A DNA stretch of 64,000 nt from Calliopsis andreniformis (Eukaryota > Arthropoda > Insecta > Hymenoptera > Andrenidae). The position numbers and the translations under genes were made by a program. The notes beneath the pieces are model-generated. The model searched no databases and had not been told where the DNA came from. It was given only the letters and a program-made list of their open reading frames with translations. The number at the start of each line of letters is the position of its first letter. Within the stretch, counting starts at the first letter, position 1. The stretch spans positions 2,666,001-2,730,000 of the forward strand of contig NW_027480482.1 in the NCBI RefSeq assembly GCF_051401765.1. Direction: 5' to 3'. This document shows positions 26,701-41,600 of the stretch, piece by piece.

Positions 26701-29700
26701 TCAATCCTCAATCTTCAATCCTCAAACATCAATCCTCAATCCTCAAACCTCAATCCTCAATCCTCAATATTCAATCATCAATACTCAATCTTCAATCCTT
26801 AAGCCTCAATCTTCAATCCCCAATCCCCAGTACTCAATCTTCAATCCTCAATGCTCAATCCTCAATCCTCAATCCTCAGTCCTCAGACCTCAATCTTCAA
26901 TCCTCAAACCTCAATCCTCAACCGTCAGTCCTCATTCTCCAACCTCAATCCTCAATCCTCAATCCTCAATCTTCAATCCCCAATACTCAATCTTCAATCC
27001 TCAATCCTCAATACTCAATCCTCAATCCTCGAGCCTCAGGCATCAATACTTAATCTTCAATACTCAATCCTCAATCCTCAATCCTCAATCCTCAATCCTC
27101 AACCATCAATCCTCATTCCTCAAACCTCAATCCTCAACCCTCAGTCCTCATCCTCAATTCTCAATTCTCAATCCTCAATCCTCAATCCTCAATCTTCAAT
27201 CCTCAATAATCAATCTCCGATCCTAGGTCCTCAATCCCCAACCTTCAATCGTTAATCCTCAATCTTCAGTCCTCAATCCCCAGTCATCAATCTTCAATCC
27301 TCAATGCTCAATCCTCAATCCTCAATCCTCAGTCCTCAATCCCCAATCCTTAATCCTCAAACATCAATCCTCAACCGTCAGTCCTCGTCCTCAATCCTCA
27401 AACCTCAATCATCAATCCTCAATATTCAATCATCAATACTCAATCTTCAATCCTCAATCCTCAAACCTCAATCCTCAATCCTCATTCTTCAATCCTAAAT
27501 ACCCAATCCTCAATTTCCAATCCTCAATCCTCAATCCTCAATTCTCAATCCTCAATCCTTAATCCTCAGACCTCAAACATCAATTTTCAACCCTCAGTCC
27601 TCGTCCTCAATCCACAACCCTCAATCCTCAGTCCTCAATATTCAATCATCAATATTCAATCTTCAATCCTCAATCCTCAATCCTCAATCCTCAATTTTCA
27701 ACCCTGAATCCTCAATCCTCAATACTCAATCCTCTATCTTCAATCCTCAATACTCAATCTTCAATCCTTAATCCTCAATCTGCAATCCCGAATCCCCAGT
27801 ACTCAATCTTCAATCCTCAATGCTCAATCCTCAATCCTCAATCCTCAGTCCTCAGTCCTCAATCTTCAATCCTCAAACCTCAATCCTCAACCGTCAGTCC
27901 TCATTCTCCATCCTCAATCCTCAATCCTCAATCCTCAATCTTCAATCCCCAATACTCAATCTTCAATCCTCAATCCTCAATCCTCAATCCTCAATCCTCA
28001 GGTATCAATACTCAATCTTCAATACTCAATCCTCAATCCTCAATCCTCAATCCTCAATCCTCAATCCTCAATCCTCAACCATCAATCCTCATTCCTCAAA
28101 CCTCAATCCTCAACCCTCAGTCCTCATCCTCAATTCTCAATTCTCAATCCTCAATCGTCAATCCTCAATCTTCAATCCTCAATAATCAATCTCCGATCCT
28201 AGATCCTCAATCCCCAATCTTCAATCGTTAATCCTCAATATTCAATCCTCAATCCCCAGTCATCAATCTTCAATCCTCAATGCTCAATCCTCAATCCTCA
28301 ATCCTCAATCCTGAGTCCTCAATCCCCAATCCTCAATCCTCTAACCTCAATCCTCAACCGTCAGTCCTCGAACTCAATCCTCAAACCTCAATCCTCAATC
28401 CTCAATATTCAATCGACAATACTCAATCATCAATCCTCAATCCTCAAACCTCAATCCTCAATCCTCATTCTTCAATCCTAAATACCCAATCCTCAATCTT
28501 CAATCCTCAATCCTCAATCCTCAATTCTCAATCCTCAATCCTTAATACTCAGATCTCAAACATCAATATTCAACCCTCAGCCCTCGTCCTCAATCCACAA
28601 CCCTCAATCCTCAGTCCTCAATATTCAATCATCAATATTCAATCTTCAATCCTCAATCCTCAATCCTCAATCCTCGATCCTAAATCCTCAATTTTCAATC
28701 CTGAATCCTCAATCCTCAATACTCAATCCTCAATCTTCAATTCTCAATACCCAATCTTCAATCCTCAATCCTCAATCCTCAATCCTCAATCCTCAATCTT
28801 CAATCCTCAACAATAATCTTCAATCCTCAATCCCCAATCCTCAATCCTCAATCCTCATTCTTCAATCCTCAATACCCAATCCTCAATCTTCAATCCTCAA
28901 TCCTCAATCCTCAATCCTAATTCCTCAATCCTCATTCTTCAATCCTCAATACCCAATCCTCAATTTCAATCCTCAATCCTCAATCCTCATTTCTCAATCC
29001 TCAATCTTCAACCCTCAGCCTTCATCCTCCATCCTCAGTACTCAATCTTCTATCCTCAATCTTCAATCCTCAATACTCAATTTTCGATCCTCATTCCTCA
29101 ATCCTCAATCCTCAATCCTCAATCCTCAATCCTCAATCCTCAATCCTCAATCCTCAATATTCAATCCTCAATACTCAATCTTCAATCATCAATCCTCAAT
29201 CCTCAATTCTCAGTCGTCAATCCTCAGTCATCAATCCTCAATCTTCAATACTCAATCGTCAATCCTTAGTCCTCAATCCTCAATCCTCGGTCCTCGTTCC
29301 TCAAACCTCAATCCTCAACCCTCAGTCTTCATCCTCAATCCTCAAACCTCAATCCTCAACCCTCAATATTCAATCATCAATACTCAATCTTCAATCCTCA
29401 ATCCTCAAACCTCATTCCTCAATCCTCATTCTTCAATACTAAACACCCAATCCTCAATCCTCAATCCTCAATCCTCAATCCTCAATCTTCAACCCTGAAT
29501 CCTCAATCCTCAATACTCAATCCTCAATCTTCAATCCTCAATACTCAATCTTCAATCCTCAATCCTCAATCCTCAATCCTCAATATTCAATCATCAATAC
29601 TCAATCTTCAATCCTCAATCCTCAATCCTCAATTCTCAATCCTCAATCCTCAATCCTCAATCCTTAATCCTCAATCCTCAATCCTCAATCCTCAATCCTC

Positions 29701-29970
29701 AATCCTCAATCCTCAATCCTCAATCCTCAATCCGCAATATTCAATCCTCAATACTCAATCTTCAATCAGCAATCCTCAATCCTCAATTCTCAGTCGTCAA
29801 TCCTCAGTCATCAATCCTCAATCTTCAATACTCAATCGTCAATCCTTAGTCCTCAATCCTCAACCTCAATCCTCGTTCCTCAAACCTCAATCCTCAACCC
29901 TCAGTCTTCATCCTCAATCCTCAAACCTCAATCCTCAATCCTCAATATTCAATCATCAATACTCAATCTT
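23745..29970 (+). repeat. Large higher-order repeat, copy A
   Basis: From TCCCCATTCC at 23,801 to about 29,137 it matches copy B at a constant 7,436 bp offset, with only a handful of substitutions seen (GAGCCTC/AAGCCTC near 27,031; CGAACTC/CGACCTC near 28,370; CAGGTATC/CAGGCATC near 25,853). At about 29,137 it skips some 370 bp that are present in B (about 36,573-36,943), inside a pure run of TCAATCC. It then continues in register to about 29,970. Confidence 0.9.
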
Positions 29971-30134
29971 CAATCATCAATACTCAATCTTCAATCCTCA
30001 ATCCTCAATCCTCAATCTTCAATCCTCAATTCTCAATCTTCAATCCTCGATCCTCAATCATCAATCCTCAATCCTCAATCCTCAGTCATCAATCCTCAAT
30101 CCTCAATCCTCAATCCTCAATCCTCAATCCTCAA
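29971..30134 (+). repeat. Junction segment between higher-order copies A and B
   Basis: About 160 bp of heptamers (TCAATCATC, AATTCTCAATC, CAGTCATC variants) that fit neither the end of A nor the start of B. They resemble short pieces found in many blocks. Nothing else is visible here. Confidence 0.6.
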
Positions 30135-33100
30135 TCTTCAACCCTGAATCCTCAATCCTCAATACTCAATCCTCCATCTTCAATCCTCAATACTCAATCT
30201 TCAATCCTCAATCCTCAATCGTCAATCCTCAATCCTCAATTTTCAATCCTCAACACTCAATCTTCAATCCTCAATCCTCAATCCTCAATCCTCAATCCTC
30301 ATTCTTCAATCCTCAATACCCAATCCTCAATCTTCAATCCTCAATCCTCAATCCTCAATCCTAATTCCTCAATCCTCATTCTTCAATCCTCAATACCCAA
30401 TCCTCAATTTCAATCCTCAATCCTCAATCCTCATTTCTCAATCCTCAATCCTCAACCCTCAGCCCTCATCCTCCATCCTCAGTACTCAATCCTCTATCCT
30501 CAATCTTCAATCCTCAATACTCAATCTTCAATCCTCATTCCTCAATCCTCAATCCTCAATCCTCAATCTTCAATCCTCAAACATCTATCCTCAATTCTCA
30601 ATCCTCAATCCTCAGTCCTCAGTCGTCGAATATCAATCCGCGACCCTTAGCACACATCCTCAATCCTCATCCCTCAATCCTCAATCCTCAAACCTAAATC
30701 CTCTACCGTCAGCCCTCGTCCTCAATCCTCAAACCTCAATCCTCAATCCTCAATATTCAATCATCAATTCTCAATCTTCAATCCTCAATCCTCAATCCTC
30801 AATCCTCAATCCTCAATCCTCAATCCTCAATCCTCAATATTCAATCATCAATACTCAATCTTTAACCCTCAATCTTCAATCCTCAATACTCAATCTTCAA
30901 TCCTCAATCCTCAATCCTCAATCCTCAATCCTCAATCCTCAATATTCAATCCTCAATACTCAATCTTCAATCCTCAATCCTCAATCCTCAATATTCAATC
31001 CTCAATATTCAATCCTCAATACTCAATCTTCAATCATCAATCCTCAATCCCCAATTCTCAGTCGTCAATCCTCAGTCATCAATCCTCAATCTTCAATACT
31101 CAATCGTCAAACCCTAGTCCTCAATCCTCAATCCTCAATCCTCGTTCATCAAACCTCAATCCTCAATCCTCAATATTCAATCATCCATACTCAATCTTCA
31201 ATCCTGAATCCTCAATCCTCAATCCTCAATCCTCAATCCCCATTCCTCAATATTCAATCATCAATACTCAATCTTCAACCCTCAATCTTCAATCCTCAAT
31301 ACTCAATCTTCAATCCTGAATCCTCAATCCTCAATCCTCAATCCTCAATCCTCAGGCATCAATACTCAATCTACAATATTCAATCCTCGATCCTTAACCC
31401 TCAATCCACAATCCTCAAGCTTCAATGCTCAATACTGAATCTTCAATCCTCAATCCTCAATCCTCAATCCTCAATCCTCAATCCTCAATCTTCAATCCTC
31501 AATTCTCAATCTTCAATCCTCGATCCTCAATCCTCAATCCTCAATATTCAATCATCAATACTCAATCTTCAACCCTCAATCCTCAATCCTCAATCCTCAA
31601 TCCTCAATCCTCAATCCTCAGGCATCAATACTCAATCTACAATTTTCAATCCTCAGTCCTTAATCCTTAATCCACAATCCTCAACCTTCAATACTAAATA
31701 CTCAATCTTCAATCCTCAATCCTCAGTCCTCAATCCTCAATCCTCAATCCTCAATCCTCAATCCTCAATTTTCAACCCTGAATCCTCAATCCTCAATACT
31801 CAATCCTCTATCTTCAATCCTCAATACTCAATCTTCAATCCTTAATCCTCAATCTGCAATCCCGAATCCCCAGTACTCAATCTTCAATCCTCAATGCTCA
31901 ATCCTCAATCCTCAATCCTCAGTCCTCAGTCCTCAATCTTCAATCCTCAAACCTCAATCCTCAACCGTCAGTCCTCATTCTCCATCCTCAATCCTCAATC
32001 CTCAATCCTCAATCTTCAATCCCCAATACTCAATCTTCAATCCTCAATCCTCAATCCTCAATCCTCAATCCTCAATCCTCAGGTATCAATACTCAATCTT
32101 CAATACTCAATCCTCAATCCTCAATCCTCAATCCTCAATCCTTAATACTCAGACTTCAAACATCAATATTCAACCCTCAGCCCTCGTCCTCAATCCACAA
32201 CCCTCAATCCTCAGTCCTCAATATTCAATCATCAATATTCAATCTTCAATCCTCAATCCTCAATCCTCAATCCTCGATCCTCAATCCTCAATTTTCAATC
32301 CTGAATCCTCAATCCTCAATACTCAATCCTCAATCTTCAATCCTCAATCCTCAATCCTCAATCCTAATTCCTCAACCTTCAACCCTGAATCCTCAATCCT
32401 CAATACTCAATCCTCAATCTTCAATCCTCAATACTCAATCTTCAATCCTCAATCCTCAATCCTCAATCCTCAATCTTCAATCCTCAACACTCAATCTTCA
32501 ATCCTCAATCCTCTATCCTCAATCCTCAATCCTCATTCTTCTATCCTCAATACCCAACCCTCAATCTTCAATCCTCAATCCTCAATCCTCAATCCTAATT
32601 CCTCAACCCTCATTCTTCAATCGTCAATACCCAATCCTCAATTTCAATCCTCAATCCGCAATCCTCATTTCTCAATCCTCAATCCTCAGCCCTCAGCCAT
32701 CATCCTCCATCCTCAGTACACAATACTCTATCCTCAATCTTCAATCCTCAATACTCAGCCTTCAATCGTCATTCCTCAATCCTCAATCCTCAATCCTCAA
32801 CCTTCTATCCTCAACACTCAATCTGCAATCCTCAATCCTCAAACCTCAATCCTCAATCCTCATTCCTCAATCCTCAATACCCAATCCTCAATCCTCAATC
32901 CTCAATCCTCAATCCTCAATATTCAATCATCAATACTCAATCTTCAATCCTCAATCTTCAATCCTCAATACTCAATCTTCAATCCTCAATCCTCAATCCT
33001 CAATCTTCAACCCTCAATTCTCAATCTTCAATCCACGATCCTCAATCATCAATCCTCAATCCTCAATCCTCAGGCATCAATACTCAATCTTCAATGCTCA

Positions 33101-36100
33101 ATCCTCAATCCTCAATCCTCAATCCTCATTACCCAACACTCAATCCTCATTCCTCAAACCTCAATCCTCAACCTTCAGTCCTCATACTCAATTCTCAATT
33201 CTCAATCCTCAATCCTCAATCCTCAATCTTCAATCCTCAATAATCAATCTCCAATCCTCAATCCTCAATCCTCGATACTCAATCCTCAGGCATCAATCCT
33301 CAATCCTCAATCCTCAATCCTCAGGCATCAATACTCAATCTACAATATTCAATCCACAATCCTTAATCCTCAATCCACAATCCTCAACCTTCAATACTCA
33401 ATACTCAATCTTCAATCCTCAATCCTCAATCCTCAATCCTCAATCCTCAATCCTCAATCCTCAATATTCAATCCTCAATACTCAATCTTCAATCATCAAT
33501 GCTCAATCCTCAATTCTCAGTCGTCAATCCTCAGTCATCAATCCTCAATCTTCAATACTCAATCGTCAATCCTTAGTCCTCAATCCTCAATCCTCAATCC
33601 TCGTTCCTCAAACCTCAATCCTCAACCCTCAGTCTTCATCCTCAATCCTCAAACCTCAATCCTCAACCCTCAATATTCAATCATCAATACTCAATCTTCA
33701 ATCCTCAATCCTCAAACCTCAATCCTCAATCCTTATTCTTCAATCCTAAATACCCAATCCTCAATCTTCAATCCGCAATCCTCAATCCTCAATCCTCAAT
33801 CCTCAATCCTCCATCTTCAACCCTGAATCCACAATCCTCAATACTCAATACTCAATCTTCAATCCTCAATCCTCAATCCTCATTCTTCAATCCTCAATAC
33901 CCAATCCTCAATCTTCAGTCCTCAATCCTCAATCCTCAATCCTAATTCCTCAATCCTCATTCTTCAATCCTCAATACCCAATCCTCAATTTCTATCCTCA
34001 ATCCTCAATCCTCATTTCTCAATACTCAACCCTCAACCCTCAGCCCTCAACGTCCATCTTCAGTACTCAATCCTCTATCCTCAATCTTCAATCCTCAATA
34101 CTCAATCTTCAATCCTCATTCCTCAATCCTCAATCCTCAATCCTCAATCTTCAATCCTCAAACATCAATCCTCAATCCTCAAACCTCAATCCTCAATCCT
34201 CAATATTCAATCATCAATACTCAATCTTCAATCCTTAAGCCTCAATCTTCAATCCCCAATCCCCAGTACTCAATCTTCAATCCTCAATGCTCAATCCTCA
34301 ATCCTCAATCCTCAGTCCTCAGACCTCAATCTTCAATCCTCAAACCTCAATCCTCAACCGTCAGTCCTCATTCTCCAACCTCAATCCTCAATCCTCAATC
34401 CTCAATCTTCAATCCCCAATACTCAATCTTCAATCCTCAATCCTCAATACTCAATCCTCAATCCTCAAGCCTCAGGCATCAATACTTAATCTTCAATACT
34501 CAATCCTCAATCCTCAATCCTCAATCCTCAATCCTCAACCATCAATCCTCATTCCTCAAACCTCAATCCTCAACCCTCAGTCCTCATCCTCAATTCTCAA
34601 TTCTCAATCCTCAATCCTCAATCCTCAATCTTCAATCCTCAATAATCAATCTCCGATCCTAGGTCCTCAATCCCCAACCTTCAATCGTTAATCCTCAATC
34701 TTCAGTCCTCAATCCCCAGTCATCAATCTTCAATCCTCAATGCTCAATCCTCAATCCTCAATCCTCAGTCCTCAATCCCCAATCCTTAATCCTCAAACAT
34801 CAATCCTCAACCGTCAGTCCTCGTCCTCAATCCTCAAACCTCAATCATCAATCCTCAATATTCAATCATCAATACTCAATCTTCAATCCTCAATCCTCAA
34901 ACCTCAATCCTCAATCCTCATTCTTCAATCCTAAATACCCAATCCTCAATTTCCAATCCTCAATCCTCAATCCTCAATTCTCAATCCTCAATCCTTAATC
35001 CTCAGACCTCAAACATCAATTTTCAACCCTCAGTCCTCGTCCTCAATCCACAACCCTCAATCCTCAGTCCTCAATATTCAATCATCAATATTCAATCTTC
35101 AATCCTCAATCCTCAATCCTCAATCCTCAATTTTCAACCCTGAATCCTCAATCCTCAATACTCAATCCTCTATCTTCAATCCTCAATACTCAATCTTCAA
35201 TCCTTAATCCTCAATCTGCAATCCCGAATCCCCAGTACTCAATCTTCAATCCTCAATGCTCAATCCTCAATCCTCAATCCTCAGTCCTCAGTCCTCAATC
35301 TTCAATCCTCAAACCTCAATCCTCAACCGTCAGTCCTCATTCTCCATCCTCAATCCTCAATCCTCAATCCTCAATCTTCAATCCCCAATACTCAATCTTC
35401 AATCCTCAATCCTCAATCCTCAATCCTCAATCCTCAGGTATCAATACTCAATCTTCAATACTCAATCCTCAATCCTCAATCCTCAATCCTCAATCCTCAA
35501 TCCTCAATCCTCAACCATCAATCCTCATTCCTCAAACCTCAATCCTCAACCCTCAGTCCTCATCCTCAATTCTCAATTCTCAATCCTCAATCGTCAATCC
35601 TCAATCTTCAATCCTCAATAATCAATCTCCGATCCTAGATCCTCAATCCCCAATCTTCAATCGTTAATCCTCAATATTCAATCCTCAATCCCCAGTCATC
35701 AATCTTCAATCCTCAATGCTCAATCCTCAATCCTCAATCCTCAATCCTGAGTCCTCAATCCCCAATCCTCAATCCTCTAACCTCAATCCTCAACCGTCAG
35801 TCCTCGACCTCAATCCTCAAACCTCAATCCTCAATCCTCAATATTCAATCGACAATACTCAATCATCAATCCTCAATCCTCAAACCTCAATCCTCAATCC
35901 TCATTCTTCAATCCTAAATACCCAATCCTCAATCTTCAATCCTCAATCCTCAATCCTCAATTCTCAATCCTCAATCCTTAATACTCAGATCTCAAACATC
36001 AATATTCAACCCTCAGCCCTCGTCCTCAATCCACAACCCTCAATCCTCAGTCCTCAATATTCAATCATCAATATTCAATCTTCAATCCTCAATCCTCAAT

Positions 36101-38150
36101 CCTCAATCCTCGATCCTAAATCCTCAATTTTCAATCCTGAATCCTCAATCCTCAATACTCAATCCTCAATCTTCAATTCTCAATACCCAATCTTCAATCC
36201 TCAATCCTCAATCCTCAATCCTCAATCCTCAATCTTCAATCCTCAACAATAATCTTCAATCCTCAATCCCCAATCCTCAATCCTCAATCCTCATTCTTCA
36301 ATCCTCAATACCCAATCCTCAATCTTCAATCCTCAATCCTCAATCCTCAATCCTAATTCCTCAATCCTCATTCTTCAATCCTCAATACCCAATCCTCAAT
36401 TTCAATCCTCAATCCTCAATCCTCATTTCTCAATCCTCAATCTTCAACCCTCAGCCTTCATCCTCCATCCTCAGTACTCAATCTTCTATCCTCAATCTTC
36501 AATCCTCAATACTCAATTTTCGATCCTCATTCCTCAATCCTCAATCCTCAATCCTCAATCTTCAATCGCCAATACTCAATCTGCAATCCCCAATACTCAA
36601 ACCTCAATCCTCAATCCTCATTACTCAATCCTCAATACCCAATCCTCAATCCTCAATCCTCAATATTCAATCATCAATACTCAATCTTGAATACTCAATC
36701 TTCAATCCTCAATACTCAACCTTCAATCCTCAATCCTCAATCCTCAATCCTCAATCCTCAATCCTCAGGCATCAATACTCAATCTACTATATTCAATCCA
36801 CAATCCTCAATCCTCAATCCTCAGGCATCAAAACTCAATCTACAATATTCAATCCACAATACTTAATCCTCAATCCACAATCCTCAACCTTCAATACTCA
36901 ATACTCAATCCTCAATCCTCAATCCTCAATCCTCAATCCTCAATCCTCAATCCTCAATCCTCAATATTCAATCCTCAATACTCAATCTTCTATCATCAAT
37001 CCTCAATCCTCAATTCTCTGTCGTCAATCCTCAGTCATCAATCCTCAATCTTCAATACTCAATCGTCAATCCTTAGTCCTCAATCCTCAATCCTCGGTCC
37101 TCGTTCCTCAAACCTCAATCCTCAACCCTCAGTCTTCATCCTCAATCCTCAAACCTCAATCCTCAACCCTCAATATTCAATCATCAATACTCAATCTTCA
37201 ATCCTCAATCCTCAAACCTCAATCCTCAATCCTCATTCTTCAATACTAAACACCCAATCCTCAATCCTCAATCCTCAATCCTCAATCCACAATCCTCAAT
37301 CTTCAAACCTGAATCCTCAATCCTCAATACTCAATCCTCAATCTTCAATCCTCAATACTCAATCTTCAATCCTCAATCCTCAATCCTCAATCCTCAATAT
37401 TCAATCACCAATACTCAATCTTCAATCCTCAATCATCAATCCTCAATTCTCAATCCTCAATCCTCAATCCTCAATCCTTAATCCTCAATCCTCAATCCTC
37501 AATCCTCAATCCTCAATCCTCAATCCTCAATCCGCAATATTCAATCCTCAATACTCAATCTTCAATCAGCAATCCTCAATCCTCAATTCTCAGTCGTCAA
37601 TCCTCAGTCATCAATCCTCAATCTTCAATACTCAATCGTCAATCCTTAGTCCTCAATCCTCAACCTCAATCCTCGTTCCTCAAACCTCAATCCTCAACCC
37701 TCAGTCTTCATCCTCAATCCTCAATATTCAATCATCAATACTCTATCTTCAATCCTCAATCCTCAAACCTCAATCCTCACTCCTCATTCTTCAATCCTAA
37801 ATACCCAATCCTCAATCTTCAATCCTCAATCCTCAATCCTCAATTCTCAATCCTCAGACCTCAAACATAAATATTCAATCCTCTTCCTCAATCCACAACC
37901 CTCAATCCTCAGTCCTCAATATTCAATCATCAATATTCAATCATCAATATTCAATCTTCAATCCTCAATCCTCAATCCTCAATCCTCAATCCTCAATCCT
38001 CAATCTTCAACCCTGAATCCTCAATCCTCAATACTGAATCCTCAATCTTCAATCCTCAATACTCAATCTTCAATCCTCAATCCTCAATCCTCAATCCTCA
38101 ATCCTCAGGCATCAATACTCAATCTACTATATTCAATCCACAATCCTCAA
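30135..38150 (+). repeat. Large higher-order repeat, copy B
   Basis: It matches copy C from about 30,135 (CCTCCATCTT at 30,171 to 38,194) at 8,023 bp offset. The offset rises to 8,030 and then 8,037 bp as C gains single heptamers. It matches copy A from about 31,181. The right part (37,638-38,150) instead matches 19,868-20,392 at about 17,770 bp offset, so B is itself a mosaic. It carries one CpG-bearing motif at 30,621-30,660. Confidence 0.9.
30621..30660 (+). other. CpG-bearing non-heptamer motif, copy 1
   Basis: The stretch reads AGTCGTCGAA, then ATCAATCCGCGACCC, then TTAGCACACATCC. It has four CpGs within about 25 bp and does not resolve into heptamer units. It is one of six copies in the window. 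Function is unknown; a protein-binding or methylation site is conceivable, but nothing in the sequence proves it. Confidence 0.8.
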
Positions 38151-38640
38151 TCCTCAATCTTCAACCCTGAATCCTCAATCCTCAATACTCAATCCTCCAT
38201 CTTCAATCCTCAATACTCAATCTTCAATCCTCAATCCTCAATCGTCAATCCTCAATCCTCAATTTTCAATCCTCAACACTCAATCTTCAATCCTCAATCC
38301 TCAATCCTCAATCCTCAATCCTCATTCTTCAATCCTCAATACCCAATCCTCAATCTTCAATCCTCAATCCTCAATCCTCAATCCTAATTCCTCAATCCTC
38401 ATTCTTCAATCCTCAATACCCAATCCTCAATTTCAATCCTCAATCCTCAATCCTCATTTCTCAATCCTCAATCCTCAACCCTCAGCCCTCATCCTCCATC
38501 CTCAGTACTCAATCCTCTATCCTCAATCTTCAATCCTCAATACTCAATCTTCAATCCTCATTCCTCAATCCTCAATCCTCAATCCTCAATCTTCAATCCT
38601 CAAACATCTATCCTCAATTCTCAATCCTCAATCCTCAGTC

Positions 38641-38682
38641 CTCAGTCGTCGAACATCAATCCGCGACCCTTAGCACACATCC
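38641..38682 (+). other. CpG-bearing non-heptamer motif, copy 2
   Basis: It is the copy C counterpart of the motif at 30,621, reading GTCGTCGAACATC then CCGCGACCCTTAGCACAC. It differs from copy 1 by one base (GAACATC for GAATATC). The double CpG (CCGCG) is kept. Confidence 0.8.
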
Positions 38683-41600
38683 TCAATCCTCATCCCTCAA
38701 TCCTCAATCCTCAAACCTAAATCCTCTACCGTCAGCCCTCGTCCTCAATCCTCAAACCTCAATCCTCAATCCTCAATATTCAATCATCAATTCTCAATCT
38801 TCAATCCTCAATCCTCAATCCTCAATCCTCAATCCTCAATCCTCAATCCTCAATCCTCAATATTCAATCATCAATACTCAATCTTTAACCCTCAATCTTC
38901 AATCCTCAATACTCAATCTTCAATCCTCAATCCTCAATCCTCAATCCTCAATCCTCAATCCTCAATATTCAATCCTCAATACTCAATCTTCAATCCTCAA
39001 TCCTCAATCCTCAATATTCAATCCTCAATATTCAATCCTCAATACTCAATCTTCAATCATCAATCCTCAATCCCCAATTCTCAGTCGTCAATCCTCAGTC
39101 ATCAATCCTCAATCTTCAATACTCAATCGTCAATCCCTAGTCCTCAATCCTCAATCCTCAATCCTCGTTCATCAAACCTCAATCCTCAATCCTCAATATT
39201 CAATCATCCATACTCAATCTTCAATCCTGAATCCTCAATCCTCAATCCTCAATCCTCAATCCCCATTCCTCAATATTCAATCATCAATACTCAATCTTCA
39301 ACCCTCAATCTTCAATCCTCAATACTCAATCTTCAATCCTGAATCCTCAATCCTCAATCCTCAATCCTCAATCCTCAGGCATCAATACTCAATCTACAAT
39401 ATTCAATCCTCGATCCTTAACCCTCAATCCACAATCCTCAAGCTTCAATGCTCAATACTGAATCTTCAATCCTCAATCCTCAATCCTCAATCCTCAATCC
39501 TCAATCCTCAATCTTCAATCCTCAATTCTCAATCTTCAATCCTCGATCCTCAATCCTCAATCCTCAATATTCAATCATCAATACTCAATCTTCAACCCTC
39601 AATCCTCAATCCTCAATCCTCAATCCTCAATCCTCAATCCTCAATCCTCAGGCATCAATACTCAATCTACAATTTTCAATCCTCAGTCCTTAATCCTTAA
39701 TCCACAATCCTCAACCTTCAATACTAAATACTCAATCTTCAATCCTCAATCCTCAGTCCTCAATCCTCAATCCTCAATCCTCAATCCTCAATCCTCAATT
39801 TTCAACCCTGAATCCTCAATCCTCAATACTCAATCCTCTATCTTCAATCCTCAATACTCAATCTTCAATCCTTAATCCTCAATCTGCAATCCCGAATCCC
39901 CAGTACTCAATCTTCAATCCTCAATGCTCAATCCTCAATCCTCAATCCTCAGTCCTCAGTCCTCAATCTTCAATCCTCAAACCTCAATCCTCAACCGTCA
40001 GTCCTCATTCTCCATCCTCAATCCTCAATCCTCAATCCTCAATCTTCAATCCCCAATACTCAATCTTCAATCCTCAATCCTCAATCCTCAATCCTCAATC
40101 CTCAATCCTCAGGTATCAATACTCAATCTTCAATACTCAATCCTCAATCCTCAATCCTCAATCCTCAATCCTTAATACTCAGACTTCAAACATCAATATT
40201 CAACCCTCAGCCCTCGTCCTCAATCCACAACCCTCAATCCTCAGTCCTCAATATTCAATCATCAATATTCAATCTTCAATCCTCAATCCTCAATCCTCAA
40301 TCCTCGATCCTCAATCCTCAATTTTCAATCCTGAATCCTCAATCCTCAATACTCAATCCTCAATCTTCAATCCTCAATCCTCAATCCTCAATCCTAATTC
40401 CTCAACCTTCAACCCTGAATCCTCAATCCTCAATACTCAATCCTCAATCTTCAATCCTCAATACTCAATCTTCAATCCTCAATCCTCAATCCTCAATCCT
40501 CAATCTTCAATCCTCAACACTCAATCTTCAATCCTCAATCCTCTATCCTCAATCCTCAATCCTCATTCTTCTATCCTCAATACCCAACCCTCAATCTTCA
40601 ATCCTCAATCCTCAATCCTCAATCCTAATTCCTCAACCCTCATTCTTCAATCGTCAATACCCAATCCTCAATTTCAATCCTCAATCCGCAATCCTCATTT
40701 CTCAATCCTCAATCCTCAGCCCTCAGCCATCATCCTCCATCCTCAGTACACAATACTCTATCCTCAATCTTCAATCCTCAATACTCAGCCTTCAATCGTC
40801 ATTCCTCAATCCTCAATCCTCAATCCTCAACCTTCTATCCTCAACACTCAATCTGCAATCCTCAATCCTCAAACCTCAATCCTCAATCCTCATTCCTCAA
40901 TCCTCAATACCCAATCCTCAATCCTCAATCCTCAATCCTCAATCCTCAATATTCAATCATCAATACTCAATCTTCAATCCTCAATCTTCAATCCTCAATA
41001 CTCAATCTTCAATCCTCAATCCTCAATCCTCAATCTTCAACCCTCAATTCTCAATCTTCAATCCACGATCCTCAATCATCAATCCTCAATCCTCAATCCT
41101 CAGGCATCAATACTCAATCTTCAATGCTCAATCCTCAATCCTCAATCCTCAATCCTCATTACCCAACACTCAATCCTCATTCCTCAAACCTCAATCCTCA
41201 ACCTTCAGTCCTCATACTCAATTCTCAATTCTCAATCCTCAATCCTCAATCCTCAATCTTCAATCCTCAATAATCAATCTCCAATCCTCAATCCTCAATC
41301 CTCGATACTCAATCCTCAGGCATCAATCCTCAATCCTCAATCCTCAATCCTCAGGCATCAATACTCAATCTACAATATTCAATCCACAATCCTTAATCCT
41401 CAATCCACAATCCTCAACCTTCAATACTCAATACTCAATCTTCAATCCTCAATCCTCAATCCTCAATCCTCAATCCTCAATCCTCAATCCTCAATATTCA
41501 ATCCTCAATACTCAATCTTCAATCATCAATGCTCAATCCTCAATTCTCAGTCGTCAATCCTCAGTCATCAATCCTCAATCTTCAATACTCAATCGTCAAT

